Positions 46,237 to 55,002 of a DNA stretch of 64,000 bases are shown here, in pieces. The stretch is taken from the NCBI GenBank assembly GCA_023429135.1, contig JAEYWD010000028.1:124001-188000 (forward strand). Reading direction: 5' to 3'. The number at the start of each line of letters is the position of its first letter. Position 1 is the first letter of the stretch. Under the pieces are notes generated by a model, which worked only from the letters and a program-made list of their open reading frames with translations, did no database searches and was not told the origin of the DNA. Both the position numbers and the translations under genes were made by a program. Source of the DNA: Bacteroidota bacterium (GTDB taxonomy: Bacteria > Bacteroidota > Bacteroidia > Bacteroidales > JAAUTT01).

Positions 46237-48005
46237 TGACACAGGAAAATCAACATTATCGATGGGGTAGCAACCTTTTCTGGAGCCGAACAGCATGGAT
46301 TGCCGGCATTTTTGCTCTGTTAATCTGTGTGTTGCTCATTTTCAACTATATTCAATATAAGAAATCTGACCCCATCAATATGAATGTGATGAACACATTG
46401 GTGGAACGGTTATACCAGAACCCCGATGATGCAGCACTAAGGGAGCAAATACGGAGTCTGGACCTGTTGTGGCGAAAAGCCTATTTCACCAGTCAGTGGC
46501 AAATCCGTACCGGTGGATTGTTCCTGCTGGTAGCCGTGGCGCTGGTGATCATTTCGATGCAGGTAATAGAATACCGGAAAAAAATCAATCCGGCCCTCTC
46601 GGCCGGTCACACAGACGAAATGCTGTTCCAGAACCAGAAAGCCCGCAAATGGATTATTGCCGGCGGCGGACTGATTCTGGCTGTTGCCGTGTCGTTTGCC
46701 TTTATGACATCGCACGATTTGTCGCAGAATTTTAAGAAACAGTTGGCTCAGAGTATAACGGAAGAAGCCGAAAATGCTGATAAAGTTAAAGTAGTTGAAC
46801 CGGTTGAGGTAGTTGCCGATTCCGCAGCAGTGGTGGCCACAACCGATTCAACGGCTGTGGTGAAAGTCAGTACCGATAATTTTGTTTCCTTCAGAGGAAA
46901 TGGGGGTGCAGGGATTATCAAAAAAAGCAACGTGCCGGTAAGCTGGGACGGTGCAACAGGTAAAAATATACGGTGGAAAACTGCCATTCCTTTATCCGGG
47001 TTCAGTTCTCCTGTGGTATGGGGCGATCATGTTTTTGTTACCGGAGGTAACTCTTCCAAACAGGAGGTGTATTGCATCGATAGCAATACCGGGAAAATAC
47101 TCTGGGCTGTTTCGGTTGGAAAGCCTGATGCGAAAAAGCCCAAAGTGTCGCACGATACTGGTCATTCAGCGCCCACACCTGTAACCGACGGCAAAGCGGT
47201 ATATGCCATTTTTGCCACCGGCGATATTGCTGCTATCGACTTTGAAGGGAAAAAACTCTGGGAAAAAGACCTCGGATTGCCTAAAAACCATTATGGACAC
47301 TCGTCCTCTCTGCTACTCTTCAAGGAGTCGGTGATAGTGCAGTACGACCAGACCGGATCGGCAAAAGTTATGGCTTTGTCGGTTAAAAACGGTGAAACCA
47401 TCTGGAGTACCGATCGTCCTGTGAAAGTATCGTGGTCTTCTCCCATTCTTGTTAATACCGGTAAAAGAAACGAGCTAATGCTTGTTGCCGACCCATATGT
47501 CGCTTCCTACAATCCTGCTAACGGCAAGGAACTCTGGAAAATCGACTGTATTGGCGGCGAGGTAGGCCCATCGCTGGCTTATGCCAATGGCATTGTATTT
47601 ACTGTTAACGAATACTCAAAGTTATGTGCGGTAAAAGTGGGCGACGAGCCAACTGTCCTTTGGGAAAATTCCGATCTGCTTTCGGATATTCCCAGTCCGG
47701 TTGCTAACGATAAATACCTGTTTATGGTAACCAGCTACGGGATTCTGGTCTGTTTCGATGCCCTTTCAGGCGAAAAATACTGGGAACACGATTTTAGCAA
47801 TCCGGTATATTCTTCACCCATGCTGGTGAACGACAGGATTTACCTGCTCGACCGCAACGGTGTGATGTATATTTTCAAAGCCGATAAGGAGTTTAAGTTG
47901 GCAGGAGAATCGAAACTCGGAGAGAAATCGGCTTGTACACCTGCTTTTACCAATGGAAGGATTTACATACGCGGGGATAAAAACCTTTATTGTATTGGAG
48001 AATGA
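46236..48005 (+). CDS. PQQ-like beta-propeller protein 5 with three membrane helices
   Basis: The 589-residue protein has three N-terminal membrane helices (about 16-38, 86-106 and 135-155). The loop between the first two holds a TPR-like sequence (LVERLYQNPDDAALREQI). A Val/Ala-rich linker (about 170-205) leads into a propeller beginning NFVSFRGNGGAGI, with blades DSNTGKILWAV, DFEGKKLWEKDL, NPANGKELWKIDC and DALSGEKYWEHDF. With the N-terminus inside, the propeller is in the periplasm. Its start overlaps the NapH-like stop by one base, which argues that the two proteins are partners. No PQQ ligands recognised. Confidence 0.87.
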   Translation: MTQENQHYRWGSNLFWSRTAWIAGIFALLICVLLIFNYIQYKKSDPINMNVMNTLVERLYQNPDDAALREQIRSLDLLWRKAYFTSQWQIRTGGLFLLVAVALVIISMQVIEYRKKINPALSAGHTDEMLFQNQKARKWIIAGGGLILAVAVSFAFMTSHDLSQNFKKQLAQSITEEAENADKVKVVEPVEVVADSAAVVATTDSTAVVKVSTDNFVSFRGNGGAGIIKKSNVPVSWDGATGKNIRWKTAIPLSGFSSPVVWGDHVFVTGGNSSKQEVYCIDSNTGKILWAVSVGKPDAKKPKVSHDTGHSAPTPVTDGKAVYAIFATGDIAAIDFEGKKLWEKDLGLPKNHYGHSSSLLLFKESVIVQYDQTGSAKVMALSVKNGETIWSTDRPVKVSWSSPILVNTGKRNELMLVADPYVASYNPANGKELWKIDCIGGEVGPSLAYANGIVFTVNEYSKLCAVKVGDEPTVLWENSDLLSDIPSPVANDKYLFMVTSYGILVCFDALSGEKYWEHDFSNPVYSSPMLVNDRIYLLDRNGVMYIFKADKEFKLAGESKLGEKSACTPAFTNGRIYIRGDKNLYCIGE

Positions 48006-50350
48006 TGAACCCTCTGGAAAATAAAACCGATGAAATAACTGCCCGGATAGGAACTACGGCCGATAAGGTTATTCCCGTATTGCAGGCTATTCAGCAGGAG
48101 TATCATTATCTGCCTGCCGAAGCCCTGAAACGGGTTTGCGAAACCACCGGAATAAGTGCCGCTTCAGTTCACGGAATAGCAACATTTTATTCTCAATTCC
48201 GACTGCGACCGGTAGGAAAACACCTGATCAGGGTTTGCGTGGGAACGGCCTGCCATGTAAAAGGGGCTATGCTGGTGTACGAAGCTTTCCGAAGGGAATT
48301 GAAGCTCGGAGAGAATAACGATACCGATGCACAGATGCTTTTTACCCTTGAAAAGGTGGCCTGTTTGGGTTGTTGTACCCTGGCGCCGGTGGTTCAGATT
48401 GATGATATTACCTACGGTCATGTGGTGAACGAAAAAGTGGGGGAGATCATTCGGGATTTTCTGAGCAAAACGGGAAACAGTGCGGTACACAAGCCCGTTA
48501 AACCCGTTCACCATATTACGGAACAGGGCGAAATCCGGATCGGGTTGGGCTCCTGTTGTGTTGCCAGTGGCAGTCAGGCTGTGAAAACCGCCCTGGAAGA
48601 AGCTCTGAGCGAAAGCAATATCCGTGTGAAAGTGAAACAGGTAGGGTGCGTGGGTATCTGCAACCAGGTTCCCATCCTCGAAATTCATAAACCGGGCGAA
48701 AGTCCGGCTATATATGCCAAAGTCCAGCCACAGGAGATCCGCGAGATCATCAAGAGTCATTTTAAACCGTTGCATCCTGTTCACCGCACCAGGACTGGCA
48801 TTTACCATTTTTTCGATACGATGGTGAACAAACAGATTCCTCGTTCGCTACGTTACTATAATCCTGAAAAGACCGATACCCCTGTGTATCAGTTTTTGTC
48901 GTCGCAGATAAGCATTGCCACCGAGTTCAGGGGAGAAGTCAAACCCGGCGATATCGAAGAATATATCTCGCGCGGCGGATTCGAAGCCTTGAAAAAATGC
49001 CTCACCAGCCTTTCTCCGGCAGAGATTATCGATACAATTAAAAAAAGCGGTTTGCGCGGCAGGGGCGGAGCCGGTTTTCCGACAGCCATCAAGTGGGACC
49101 TTGTAAGCAAACAACAATCGAATATAAAATACACGATCTGCAACGGCGATGAAGGCGACCCCGGAGCTTTTATGGACCGTATGTTGCTCGAATCTTATCC
49201 CTACCGTATTCTGGAAGGAATGATGATTGCGGCCTATGCCACCGGTGCCAATGAGGGGATTTTTTATATCCGTGCGGAGTATCCGCTGGCAGTGATCCGT
49301 ATCCGGCAGGCCATTCAGGTTTGTGAACTGAAAGGCTTGCTGGGAAATAATATTCTGGGTTCGGGATTCAATTTTCAGGTTAAAATATTCGAAGGTGCAG
49401 GCGCATTTGTTTGTGGCGAAGAAACCGCCCTGATTGCCTCTATCGAAGGAAAACGGGGTTTGCCTACCATGCGTCCGCCATACCCTGCCGAGAAAGGATT
49501 ATGGGACAAGCCAACGCTGATCAATAATGTGGAAACGCTTTCGCTGGTTTCGTGGATCATCCGCAACGGCGATAAGGCATTTCATGATATTGGCACCGGC
49601 CAGAGCAAGGGAACCAAAGTGTTTGCCCTGGCAGGGAAAATCAACAGAGGGGGACTGATCGAAGTGCCCATGGGGATTACCATCCGCAAAATTGTGGAGG
49701 AAATTGGCGGAGGCATTCCCAACGGAAGGAGCTTCAAAGCCATACAGATTGGCGGTCCCTCGGGAGGATGCATTCCTGCTACGATGGCCGATACGCCCAT
49801 TGATTATACTTCGCTCAAAGAAGCCGGGGCGATGATGGGCTCGGGCGGACTGATTGTGCTCGACGACAACGATTGCATGGTGGATATTGCCCGCTATTTC
49901 CTGTCGTTTACACAAAACCAGTCGTGTGGACGGTGTACTTTTTGTCGCATAGGCACCACCCGCATGCTGCAGATTCTCGACAAAATATGTTCGGGCAAAG
50001 GCAGCATGGACGATCTCGATCTGTTGGAGGAGCTGGGCAACAGCACCAAATCTGGAAGCATGTGCGGTCTCGGCAAATCGGCTCCCAATCCGGTACTTAC
50101 CACCCTGCGATATTTTCGCGACGAATATGTGGCACATATCAACGGCAAGTGCCCCACCGGAAAATGCAAGGATTTAATCAGGTATTTTATTACCGAAGAT
50201 TGCATCGGTTGTACCAAATGCGCTCAGAGGTGTCCTTCGGATGCCATCGAAGCGCAGCCTTACGCCTTGCACGTGGTGGACAACGAAAAATGTATCAAGT
50301 GCAATATCTGCCGCGAAATATGTCCAACCAATGCTGTAATTACACAATAG
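48002..50350 (+). CDS. NuoE-NuoF-type fusion flavo-FeS oxidoreductase subunit
   Basis: The protein has 782 residues from the ATG at 48002 (ATGA overlap with the previous stop; GGAG just upstream). An N-terminal NuoE-like 2Fe-2S thioredoxin domain (about 1-150; CVGTACHVKGA, VACLGCCTLAP) is followed by a second 2Fe-2S thioredoxin-like domain (about 170-260; GSCCVASGSQ, VGCVGICNQ). A NuoF/HndC-like domain follows with the FMN/NADH site (GRGGAGFPTAIKW, NGDEGDPGAFMDR, GAGAFVCGEETALIASIEG) and 4Fe-4S site SCGRCTFCRIGT. The C-terminus has two 4Fe-4S clusters (CIGCTKCAQRCP, CIKCNICREICP). It should oxidise NADH. In known cases such proteins feed hydrogenases or formate dehydrogenases; none is encoded here. 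Confidence 0.94.
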   Translation: MMNPLENKTDEITARIGTTADKVIPVLQAIQQEYHYLPAEALKRVCETTGISAASVHGIATFYSQFRLRPVGKHLIRVCVGTACHVKGAMLVYEAFRRELKLGENNDTDAQMLFTLEKVACLGCCTLAPVVQIDDITYGHVVNEKVGEIIRDFLSKTGNSAVHKPVKPVHHITEQGEIRIGLGSCCVASGSQAVKTALEEALSESNIRVKVKQVGCVGICNQVPILEIHKPGESPAIYAKVQPQEIREIIKSHFKPLHPVHRTRTGIYHFFDTMVNKQIPRSLRYYNPEKTDTPVYQFLSSQISIATEFRGEVKPGDIEEYISRGGFEALKKCLTSLSPAEIIDTIKKSGLRGRGGAGFPTAIKWDLVSKQQSNIKYTICNGDEGDPGAFMDRMLLESYPYRILEGMMIAAYATGANEGIFYIRAEYPLAVIRIRQAIQVCELKGLLGNNILGSGFNFQVKIFEGAGAFVCGEETALIASIEGKRGLPTMRPPYPAEKGLWDKPTLINNVETLSLVSWIIRNGDKAFHDIGTGQSKGTKVFALAGKINRGGLIEVPMGITIRKIVEEIGGGIPNGRSFKAIQIGGPSGGCIPATMADTPIDYTSLKEAGAMMGSGGLIVLDDNDCMVDIARYFLSFTQNQSCGRCTFCRIGTTRMLQILDKICSGKGSMDDLDLLEELGNSTKSGSMCGLGKSAPNPVLTTLRYFRDEYVAHINGKCPTGKCKDLIRYFITEDCIGCTKCAQRCPSDAIEAQPYALHVVDNEKCIKCNICREICPTNAVITQ

Positions 50351-50351
50351 T

Positions 50352-51929
50352 ATGATCCGGTTAAAAATAGATCAGAAAGAGATAATGGTGGCCGAAGGAA
50401 TTACGGTTCTGGAAGCAGCACGGCAGGCCGGAATTAATGTTCCATCCATGTGCCATGTAAAAGGGTATGGAAATCATCCCTCGTGTATGGTATGCCTGGT
50501 GAAGGATAACAAAAACCGCTCCCTCATTCCGTCATGTTCTCTCAGGGCAACCGAAGGAATGGACATCAGTTCGGACGATCCCGAGGTATTGAAAGCTCGC
50601 AAACAATCGCTCGAATTGCTTTTCAGCGACCATGTGGGCGATTGTGAAGCTCCATGCAGCCTGGCGTGTCCCGCAGGTATGAATATTCCACTGATGAACC
50701 GTTTGCTGGGCGAAGGTCGTTTTAACGAAGCCCTGAACGTGGTAAAAGAAGAGATTGCACTGCCGTATATTTTAGGATATATCTGTCCTGCACCCTGCGA
50801 AAAAGCGTGTCGCCGCAAGCAGGTCGATAACCCTGTTTCGGTTTGTCTGCTGAAAAGGTTGTCGGCTTCGGAGGGAACCGATCGTCATCTTTCCTCTACA
50901 ATTCAACCCTCCGGGAAAAAAGTAGCCATCGTGGGAGGTGGACCCGCTGGTTTGTCAGCGGCTTATTATCTGCGTATTTTCGGTCATTCCTGCACGGTTT
51001 TAGACAAAAACCCGGATATGGGTGGAACGCTGCGCACGGCAATTCCGGAAGAAATGATGCCTCACTCAGTGATTGACCAGGAAACAGAGATCCTGAAATC
51101 GATGGGCGTCGACTTTAAGTGTAATGTTTTAGTGGATGAAGCATATTACAATGCAGAGCTCAAACCTGCGTTCGATGCAGTGATTATTGCCACCGGCGAT
51201 ATGAATACTTCAAATCATCTGGGACAAACCTTGGCCATGTCAAAAACCGGCATTCAAACCGACGAAAAAAACATGTCGGCTTCTGTGACTGGTGTTTTTG
51301 TTTGCGGAAGCGCCATCCGGCCCCATAAAATGGCTGTTCGTTCCGAAGCCCAGGGTAAAACAGCAGCCGAATCGGTGCATCGTTTCCTTCAGAATATGAC
51401 GTATGAAAAGCCGCAACGGATGTTCAACTCCCGTTTCGATAAGCTTTTCCCCGAAGAATATCCCGAATACCTGAAAGAATCCATTGCCACCGACCGCGAA
51501 AATCCAGCACGGGGAATGTTGCAGGGATTTACCAAAGAAGAGGCCATGCAGGAAGCCCGCCGCTGTTTGCATTGCGACTGCCGTAAGCTCGATTCGTGCA
51601 AGCTGCGAATCTATGCCCACGAATATAGCATCGACCGCAAGCGTTACCAGATTATGGAACGCCGCATGATGACCAAGGAAATGCAGCATCCGCAATTGGT
51701 GTTCGAACGCGAAAAATGCATCAAATGTGGTATTTGTGTGGAAGTATCGGCACAGCATGGCGAAAAATACGGACTGGCTTTCGAAGGTAGGGGATTCGAC
51801 GTGTTTATCAATATACCGTTAGGGGTTCCTTTCAGTCAGGGTTTGCCTGTGGCTGCCCTGGAATGTGCCCGCTTGTGCCCCACAGGGGCTATCTCTCTAA
51901 AACATAACGAAAATGAACGTTCGCTGTAA
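50352..51929 (+). CDS. NuoG-N/GltD-like FeS flavoprotein without NAD(P) domain
   Basis: The 525-residue protein has an N-terminal NuoG-type 2Fe-2S domain with Cys34, 45, 48 and 62 in canonical spacing. The GltD-type N-terminal FeS domain follows (GDCEAPCSLACPAG, GYICPAPCEKACRR). The FAD-binding Rossmann motif is KKVAIVGGGPAGLSAAYYLR near 194, and the closing FAD motif is TGVFVCGSAIRP near 314. C-terminal FeS Cys follow (CLHCDCRKLDSCKL, CIKCGICVE, CARLCPTGA). Between DAVIIATGD and the closing motif there are only about 35 residues, where GltD proteins carry a whole pyridine-nucleotide-binding domain. The enzyme thus probably takes electrons from the NuoEF-like neighbour rather than NAD(P)H. 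It overlaps the next gene by 17 bases. Confidence 0.9.
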   Translation: MIRLKIDQKEIMVAEGITVLEAARQAGINVPSMCHVKGYGNHPSCMVCLVKDNKNRSLIPSCSLRATEGMDISSDDPEVLKARKQSLELLFSDHVGDCEAPCSLACPAGMNIPLMNRLLGEGRFNEALNVVKEEIALPYILGYICPAPCEKACRRKQVDNPVSVCLLKRLSASEGTDRHLSSTIQPSGKKVAIVGGGPAGLSAAYYLRIFGHSCTVLDKNPDMGGTLRTAIPEEMMPHSVIDQETEILKSMGVDFKCNVLVDEAYYNAELKPAFDAVIIATGDMNTSNHLGQTLAMSKTGIQTDEKNMSASVTGVFVCGSAIRPHKMAVRSEAQGKTAAESVHRFLQNMTYEKPQRMFNSRFDKLFPEEYPEYLKESIATDRENPARGMLQGFTKEEAMQEARRCLHCDCRKLDSCKLRIYAHEYSIDRKRYQIMERRMMTKEMQHPQLVFEREKCIKCGICVEVSAQHGEKYGLAFEGRGFDVFINIPLGVPFSQGLPVAALECARLCPTGAISLKHNENERSL

Positions 51930-53031
51930 ATATATTCTTTGTCTGCTGATGATTTTTGCATCTGTGCATGCTCAGGCACAGGTAAAGAACACTTCATGGG
52001 CATTGTACCGTGGAAACCAGGGATTAACCGGCTTTTCTGCCATTGCGGTTGAAAAAGCCCCTAAACTGCTGTGGAGCGTGAAAGTGGCCGATGAAATCAA
52101 ATCGTCGCCGGTAATTGCAAACAATGCTATTTACATAGGATCGGGCGATGGGCAGCTTTTTTGCCTTTCCTCAGCCGGTAAAACCTTATGGGCGTTCAAT
52201 GCTAAAAATGCGATAGAAGCTCCTCCCATGGTGCTTAACAACACGGTGTATATCGGGTCGCTCGAGGGTGATTTTTTCGCTGTCGATGCCCAAACGGGTA
52301 AACAGCGCTGGGTATTTAAAACTGAAGGACAAATCTCGGGATCGGCCAACTACTTCATAAATGGGAAACAAAAGAGCATACTTGTAGGTAGTTACGATTT
52401 TTCCCTTTACAGCATCGACGATGCCACCGGAAAAGCTCGGTGGAAATACACGTCCGACAACTACATTTACTGTGCTCCGGCCATTTCGAACAAGGCAGCC
52501 GTTTTTGGCGGTTGCGACGGAAACCTGTATGTGGTGGATATTGTTTCAGGAAAACTGAACAGCAAAATTTCCATGGGGACCTACATTGCCTCTTCCAGCG
52601 CCATAAGCGAAAAAAACTGTGCTTTTTTTGGTAATTACGATGGCGATTTTTATTGTGTCGACCTTGCTGCCCGCAAAATTAAATGGCAGCAGTCAGGCGG
52701 CGGATCTTTCGTTTCTTCGCCGGCAATTGCTGGAAATAAGGTAGTAATTGGTTCTCAGAACCGAAACGTTTTTTGTTACGACAGTGCCAGCGGCAAAATT
52801 CTCTGGAAGTTTAAAACCCTCGGCAAATTGTCGGGTTCGCCTGTAATTGCCGGTAACACCGTGGTAATTGCTGCAGGCGATGGCCGTTTATACGGAATAG
52901 ACCTTGCCGCAGGGACCCAGAAATGGGTGTACGAAATGGGTAGTCCTTCGAGCAGTACGCCGGCCATCATCAGCAATTTGCTGGTAGTTGCTACCGACGA
53001 TGGACATGTGTTTGGATTTAATCTTAATTGA
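51913..53031 (+). CDS. PQQ-like beta-propeller protein 6, exported
   Basis: The 372-residue protein has a Sec signal (MNVRCKYILCLLMIFASVHAQAQ) and is almost pure propeller. Blades are regular: SSAGKTLWAFN, DAQTGKQRWVFKTEG, DDATGKARWKYTSDN, DIVSGKLNSKI, DLAARKIKWQQSGG, DSASGKILWKFKTLG and DLAAGTQKWVYEMG. Each blade is preceded by a YIGS-type strand, like BamB. It is the shortest propeller in the array and has no long insertions. It is inserted between two cytoplasmic redox genes with overlaps at the front, so co-production with them is expected although the proteins lie in different compartments. Confidence 0.88.
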   Translation: MNVRCKYILCLLMIFASVHAQAQVKNTSWALYRGNQGLTGFSAIAVEKAPKLLWSVKVADEIKSSPVIANNAIYIGSGDGQLFCLSSAGKTLWAFNAKNAIEAPPMVLNNTVYIGSLEGDFFAVDAQTGKQRWVFKTEGQISGSANYFINGKQKSILVGSYDFSLYSIDDATGKARWKYTSDNYIYCAPAISNKAAVFGGCDGNLYVVDIVSGKLNSKISMGTYIASSSAISEKNCAFFGNYDGDFYCVDLAARKIKWQQSGGGSFVSSPAIAGNKVVIGSQNRNVFCYDSASGKILWKFKTLGKLSGSPVIAGNTVVIAAGDGRLYGIDLAAGTQKWVYEMGSPSSSTPAIISNLLVVATDDGHVFGFNLN

Positions 53032-53032
53032 A

Positions 53033-53821
53033 ATGGGAAGAACTCATAATAATTCACGGCATATTGTTTTCTGCCATTGCGGCGGAGAAAGAGAGCAATC
53101 ACCTTTGTTTGCCGAACTGGCCGGTTACCTGCAACAGCAGCAAGGGCATGTGATCATTCTTTCAGATATGTGTGGTTTGGCTGTAAACCGCAGGCAGGAG
53201 CTTAAGCAGCTTTTCGGTTCGGGTGAAAAATACCTGCTGATAGGATGCTACCAACGTACCATGAAACAACTACTGGACAAGGTGGTTGATAAGCCTGTTG
53301 AAGCAGAGTTTGTGAATGTATTGGAAGCCGGTTCGGCTGAAGATGTTAAGGATAAAATTTCAGCCTTCATCCAACCTGCTGAAACAGGCAAATTTTCAGT
53401 AATGAAGGACGATTCCGGCTGGCCATCGTGGTACCCGGTGATCGATTACCAACGTTGTACGGCTTGCGGACAGTGTGCCGATTTCTGTTTGTTCGGCGTG
53501 TACGAAAAAACGGATTCACTGGTAAAAGTGGTTAATCCAAAGGGATGTAAAAACAACTGTCCTGCCTGCGCCCGTATTTGTCCTTCGACTGCCATTATTT
53601 TCCCAAAATACAAAAACGGTGGGGCAATTGCCGGATCGGACCAGATTGATGAAGTGGCCGAACATCAGCGTAAGCTCCAGGATATAGAAACTATCATGGG
53701 CGACGATATTTACGCGGCGCTTGCCCAACGCAAGGCAAAACGCCAGTCCATTATTCGGGAGGAAGTGCTCCGCAAGGCTCACGAAGAACGGGACAAAGCC
53801 CTTAACGAACTTAAAAAATAG
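53033..53821 (+). CDS. Dicluster 4Fe-4S ferredoxin-domain protein
   Basis: The protein has 262 residues from the ATG at 53033, one base after the preceding stop. The N-terminal half (about 1-110) has an alpha/beta fold with Cys residues (VFCHCGGE, LSDMCGL, LLIGCYQR), somewhat like the start of HdrA-type proteins. The middle has two 4Fe-4S motifs, CTACGQCADFCLFG and CKNNCPACARICPSTA. The C-terminus (about 200-262) is a charged helix, probably coiled coil (AKRQSIIREEVLRKAHEERD). No signal peptide, so it is cytoplasmic. It may pass electrons from the NuoEF-like unit to the radical SAM enzyme encoded 2 bases downstream, which needs a reductant. Confidence 0.84.
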   Translation: MGRTHNNSRHIVFCHCGGEREQSPLFAELAGYLQQQQGHVIILSDMCGLAVNRRQELKQLFGSGEKYLLIGCYQRTMKQLLDKVVDKPVEAEFVNVLEAGSAEDVKDKISAFIQPAETGKFSVMKDDSGWPSWYPVIDYQRCTACGQCADFCLFGVYEKTDSLVKVVNPKGCKNNCPACARICPSTAIIFPKYKNGGAIAGSDQIDEVAEHQRKLQDIETIMGDDIYAALAQRKAKRQSIIREEVLRKAHEERDKALNELKK

Positions 53822-53823
53822 GA

Positions 53824-55002
53824 ATGTCCCTACTCAGGAATTTTTTACGAATTGACAGCAAGTGTCGTCGCAAGCTTATCTACAATATGGGCTGGAAAGG
53901 CTACCTTGGCTTTCTCCGCTTTAAGAAGAGAAAACAAAAAGGGCTTCTTTTCCCGGCTTTCCAGTTTATTTCCATCACCAACGACTGCAACCTGAAATGT
54001 CAGGGCTGTTGGGTTACCAATGAAGGTCACCGGGAATATATGCCGCTGGAGAAAATCAATTCCATCATTGAAGCAGGGAAAAAACAGGGCTCGTATTTTT
54101 ATGGAATTCTGGGCGGCGAACCGGTGATGCACAAGAACCTTACTGAAATATTCCATACTCATTCCGACTGCTATTTTCAGCTTTTCACCAACGGTACGCT
54201 TTTTACCAAAACGCTTGCTGCCGAATTGCGGAAAGCCGGTAATGTATCGCCGTTGTTCAGCTTCGAGGGCGATGAACAGGTGGCCGATATCCGTCGCGGC
54301 GGAAACAATGTGTACCACCGCACTATCAAAGCTATTGAAACCGCAACTTCCGAAGGCCTCGTTACAGGAGCTGCCATCAGCGTTTGCAAGTCGAACATCG
54401 AAATGGCGCTTTCGGAGGAGTTTATTCAGAAGCTTCACGACCTCGGCGTGCTTTATGTGTGGTATTATATTTACCGTCCTACGGGCAGCAAGCCTAATTA
54501 CGAACTGGCACTCGGCAGCGAAGATATTCTCAGGCTGAGAAAATTCCTGGTGGAAGGCCGCTCGAAGTTCCCAATGGTGTTGATCGATTCGTACTGGCGA
54601 GCCAATGGCGAACCTTTCTGTCCGGCTGCCGACGGATTGAGTCACCACATCAACCCTGCCGGGTATATCGAACCATGCCCTGTAGTTCAGTTTGCATGCG
54701 ATAATGTTTCGAACGGGTCGCTGGAGGAGGTATACGAAAATTCATCGTTTATAAAATTGTTCCGCAGTGAAATTCAGCATAAAACCAATGGTTGCATATT
54801 GATGGAAGACCCGAAGTGGCTGAATGCCCTGGCACAAAAAAACAGTGCCCTGAATACTTCCAATCGTCCCGAATATTTTTCGGACCTTGAAAATGCACCA
54901 GTGGTTCCAAGTCACGGAAGCTGCCCTGTAATTCCCGAAAAAAATCTGATTTACAGGATAGCAAAGAAAACGGCCTTTTTTGGAATGGGAGCTTATGGAT
55001 AA
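53824..55002 (+). CDS. Radical SAM enzyme
   Basis: The 392-residue radical SAM protein has the cluster motif CNLKCQGC (Cys55, 59, 62), GGEPVMH in the SAM-binding strand, and a partial TIM barrel to about 270. The C-terminal part has a SPASM-like Cys set (PFCPAADG, GYIEPCPVVQFACDN, NGCILM, SHGSCPVIP). The N-terminal 45 residues are basic and amphipathic (KGYLGFLRFKKRKQKG), suggesting contact with membrane or lipid. HpnH, the hopanoid adenosyl transferase, is a radical SAM enzyme of similar size beside cyclase genes, but its sequence motifs are not the same. The substrate may be the isoprenoid made by the following genes. This is inference from context. Confidence 0.9.
   Translation: MSLLRNFLRIDSKCRRKLIYNMGWKGYLGFLRFKKRKQKGLLFPAFQFISITNDCNLKCQGCWVTNEGHREYMPLEKINSIIEAGKKQGSYFYGILGGEPVMHKNLTEIFHTHSDCYFQLFTNGTLFTKTLAAELRKAGNVSPLFSFEGDEQVADIRRGGNNVYHRTIKAIETATSEGLVTGAAISVCKSNIEMALSEEFIQKLHDLGVLYVWYYIYRPTGSKPNYELALGSEDILRLRKFLVEGRSKFPMVLIDSYWRANGEPFCPAADGLSHHINPAGYIEPCPVVQFACDNVSNGSLEEVYENSSFIKLFRSEIQHKTNGCILMEDPKWLNALAQKNSALNTSNRPEYFSDLENAPVVPSHGSCPVIPEKNLIYRIAKKTAFFGMGAYG

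Noticed and set aside
48164..48808. Minus-strand frame of 214 codons
   Set aside because: Lies opposite the NuoE-like coding region; its sequence has no recognisable domain.
48002..51929. Respiratory complex I or an electron-bifurcating hydrogenase operon
   Set aside because: Only the NADH-side domains are present. No membrane Nuo subunits, no H-cluster protein and no full NuoG were found.
37516..53031. True PQQ-dependent alcohol or glucose dehydrogenases
   Set aside because: The propellers have the repeat pattern only; the PQQ- and calcium-binding residues and the adjacent-Cys active-site ring of quinoprotein dehydrogenases are not recognised, and no pqq biosynthesis genes are in the window.
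53845..54648. Minus-strand frame of 267 codons
   Set aside because: Lies opposite the radical SAM gene, whose Cys motif and family blocks are unmistakable.
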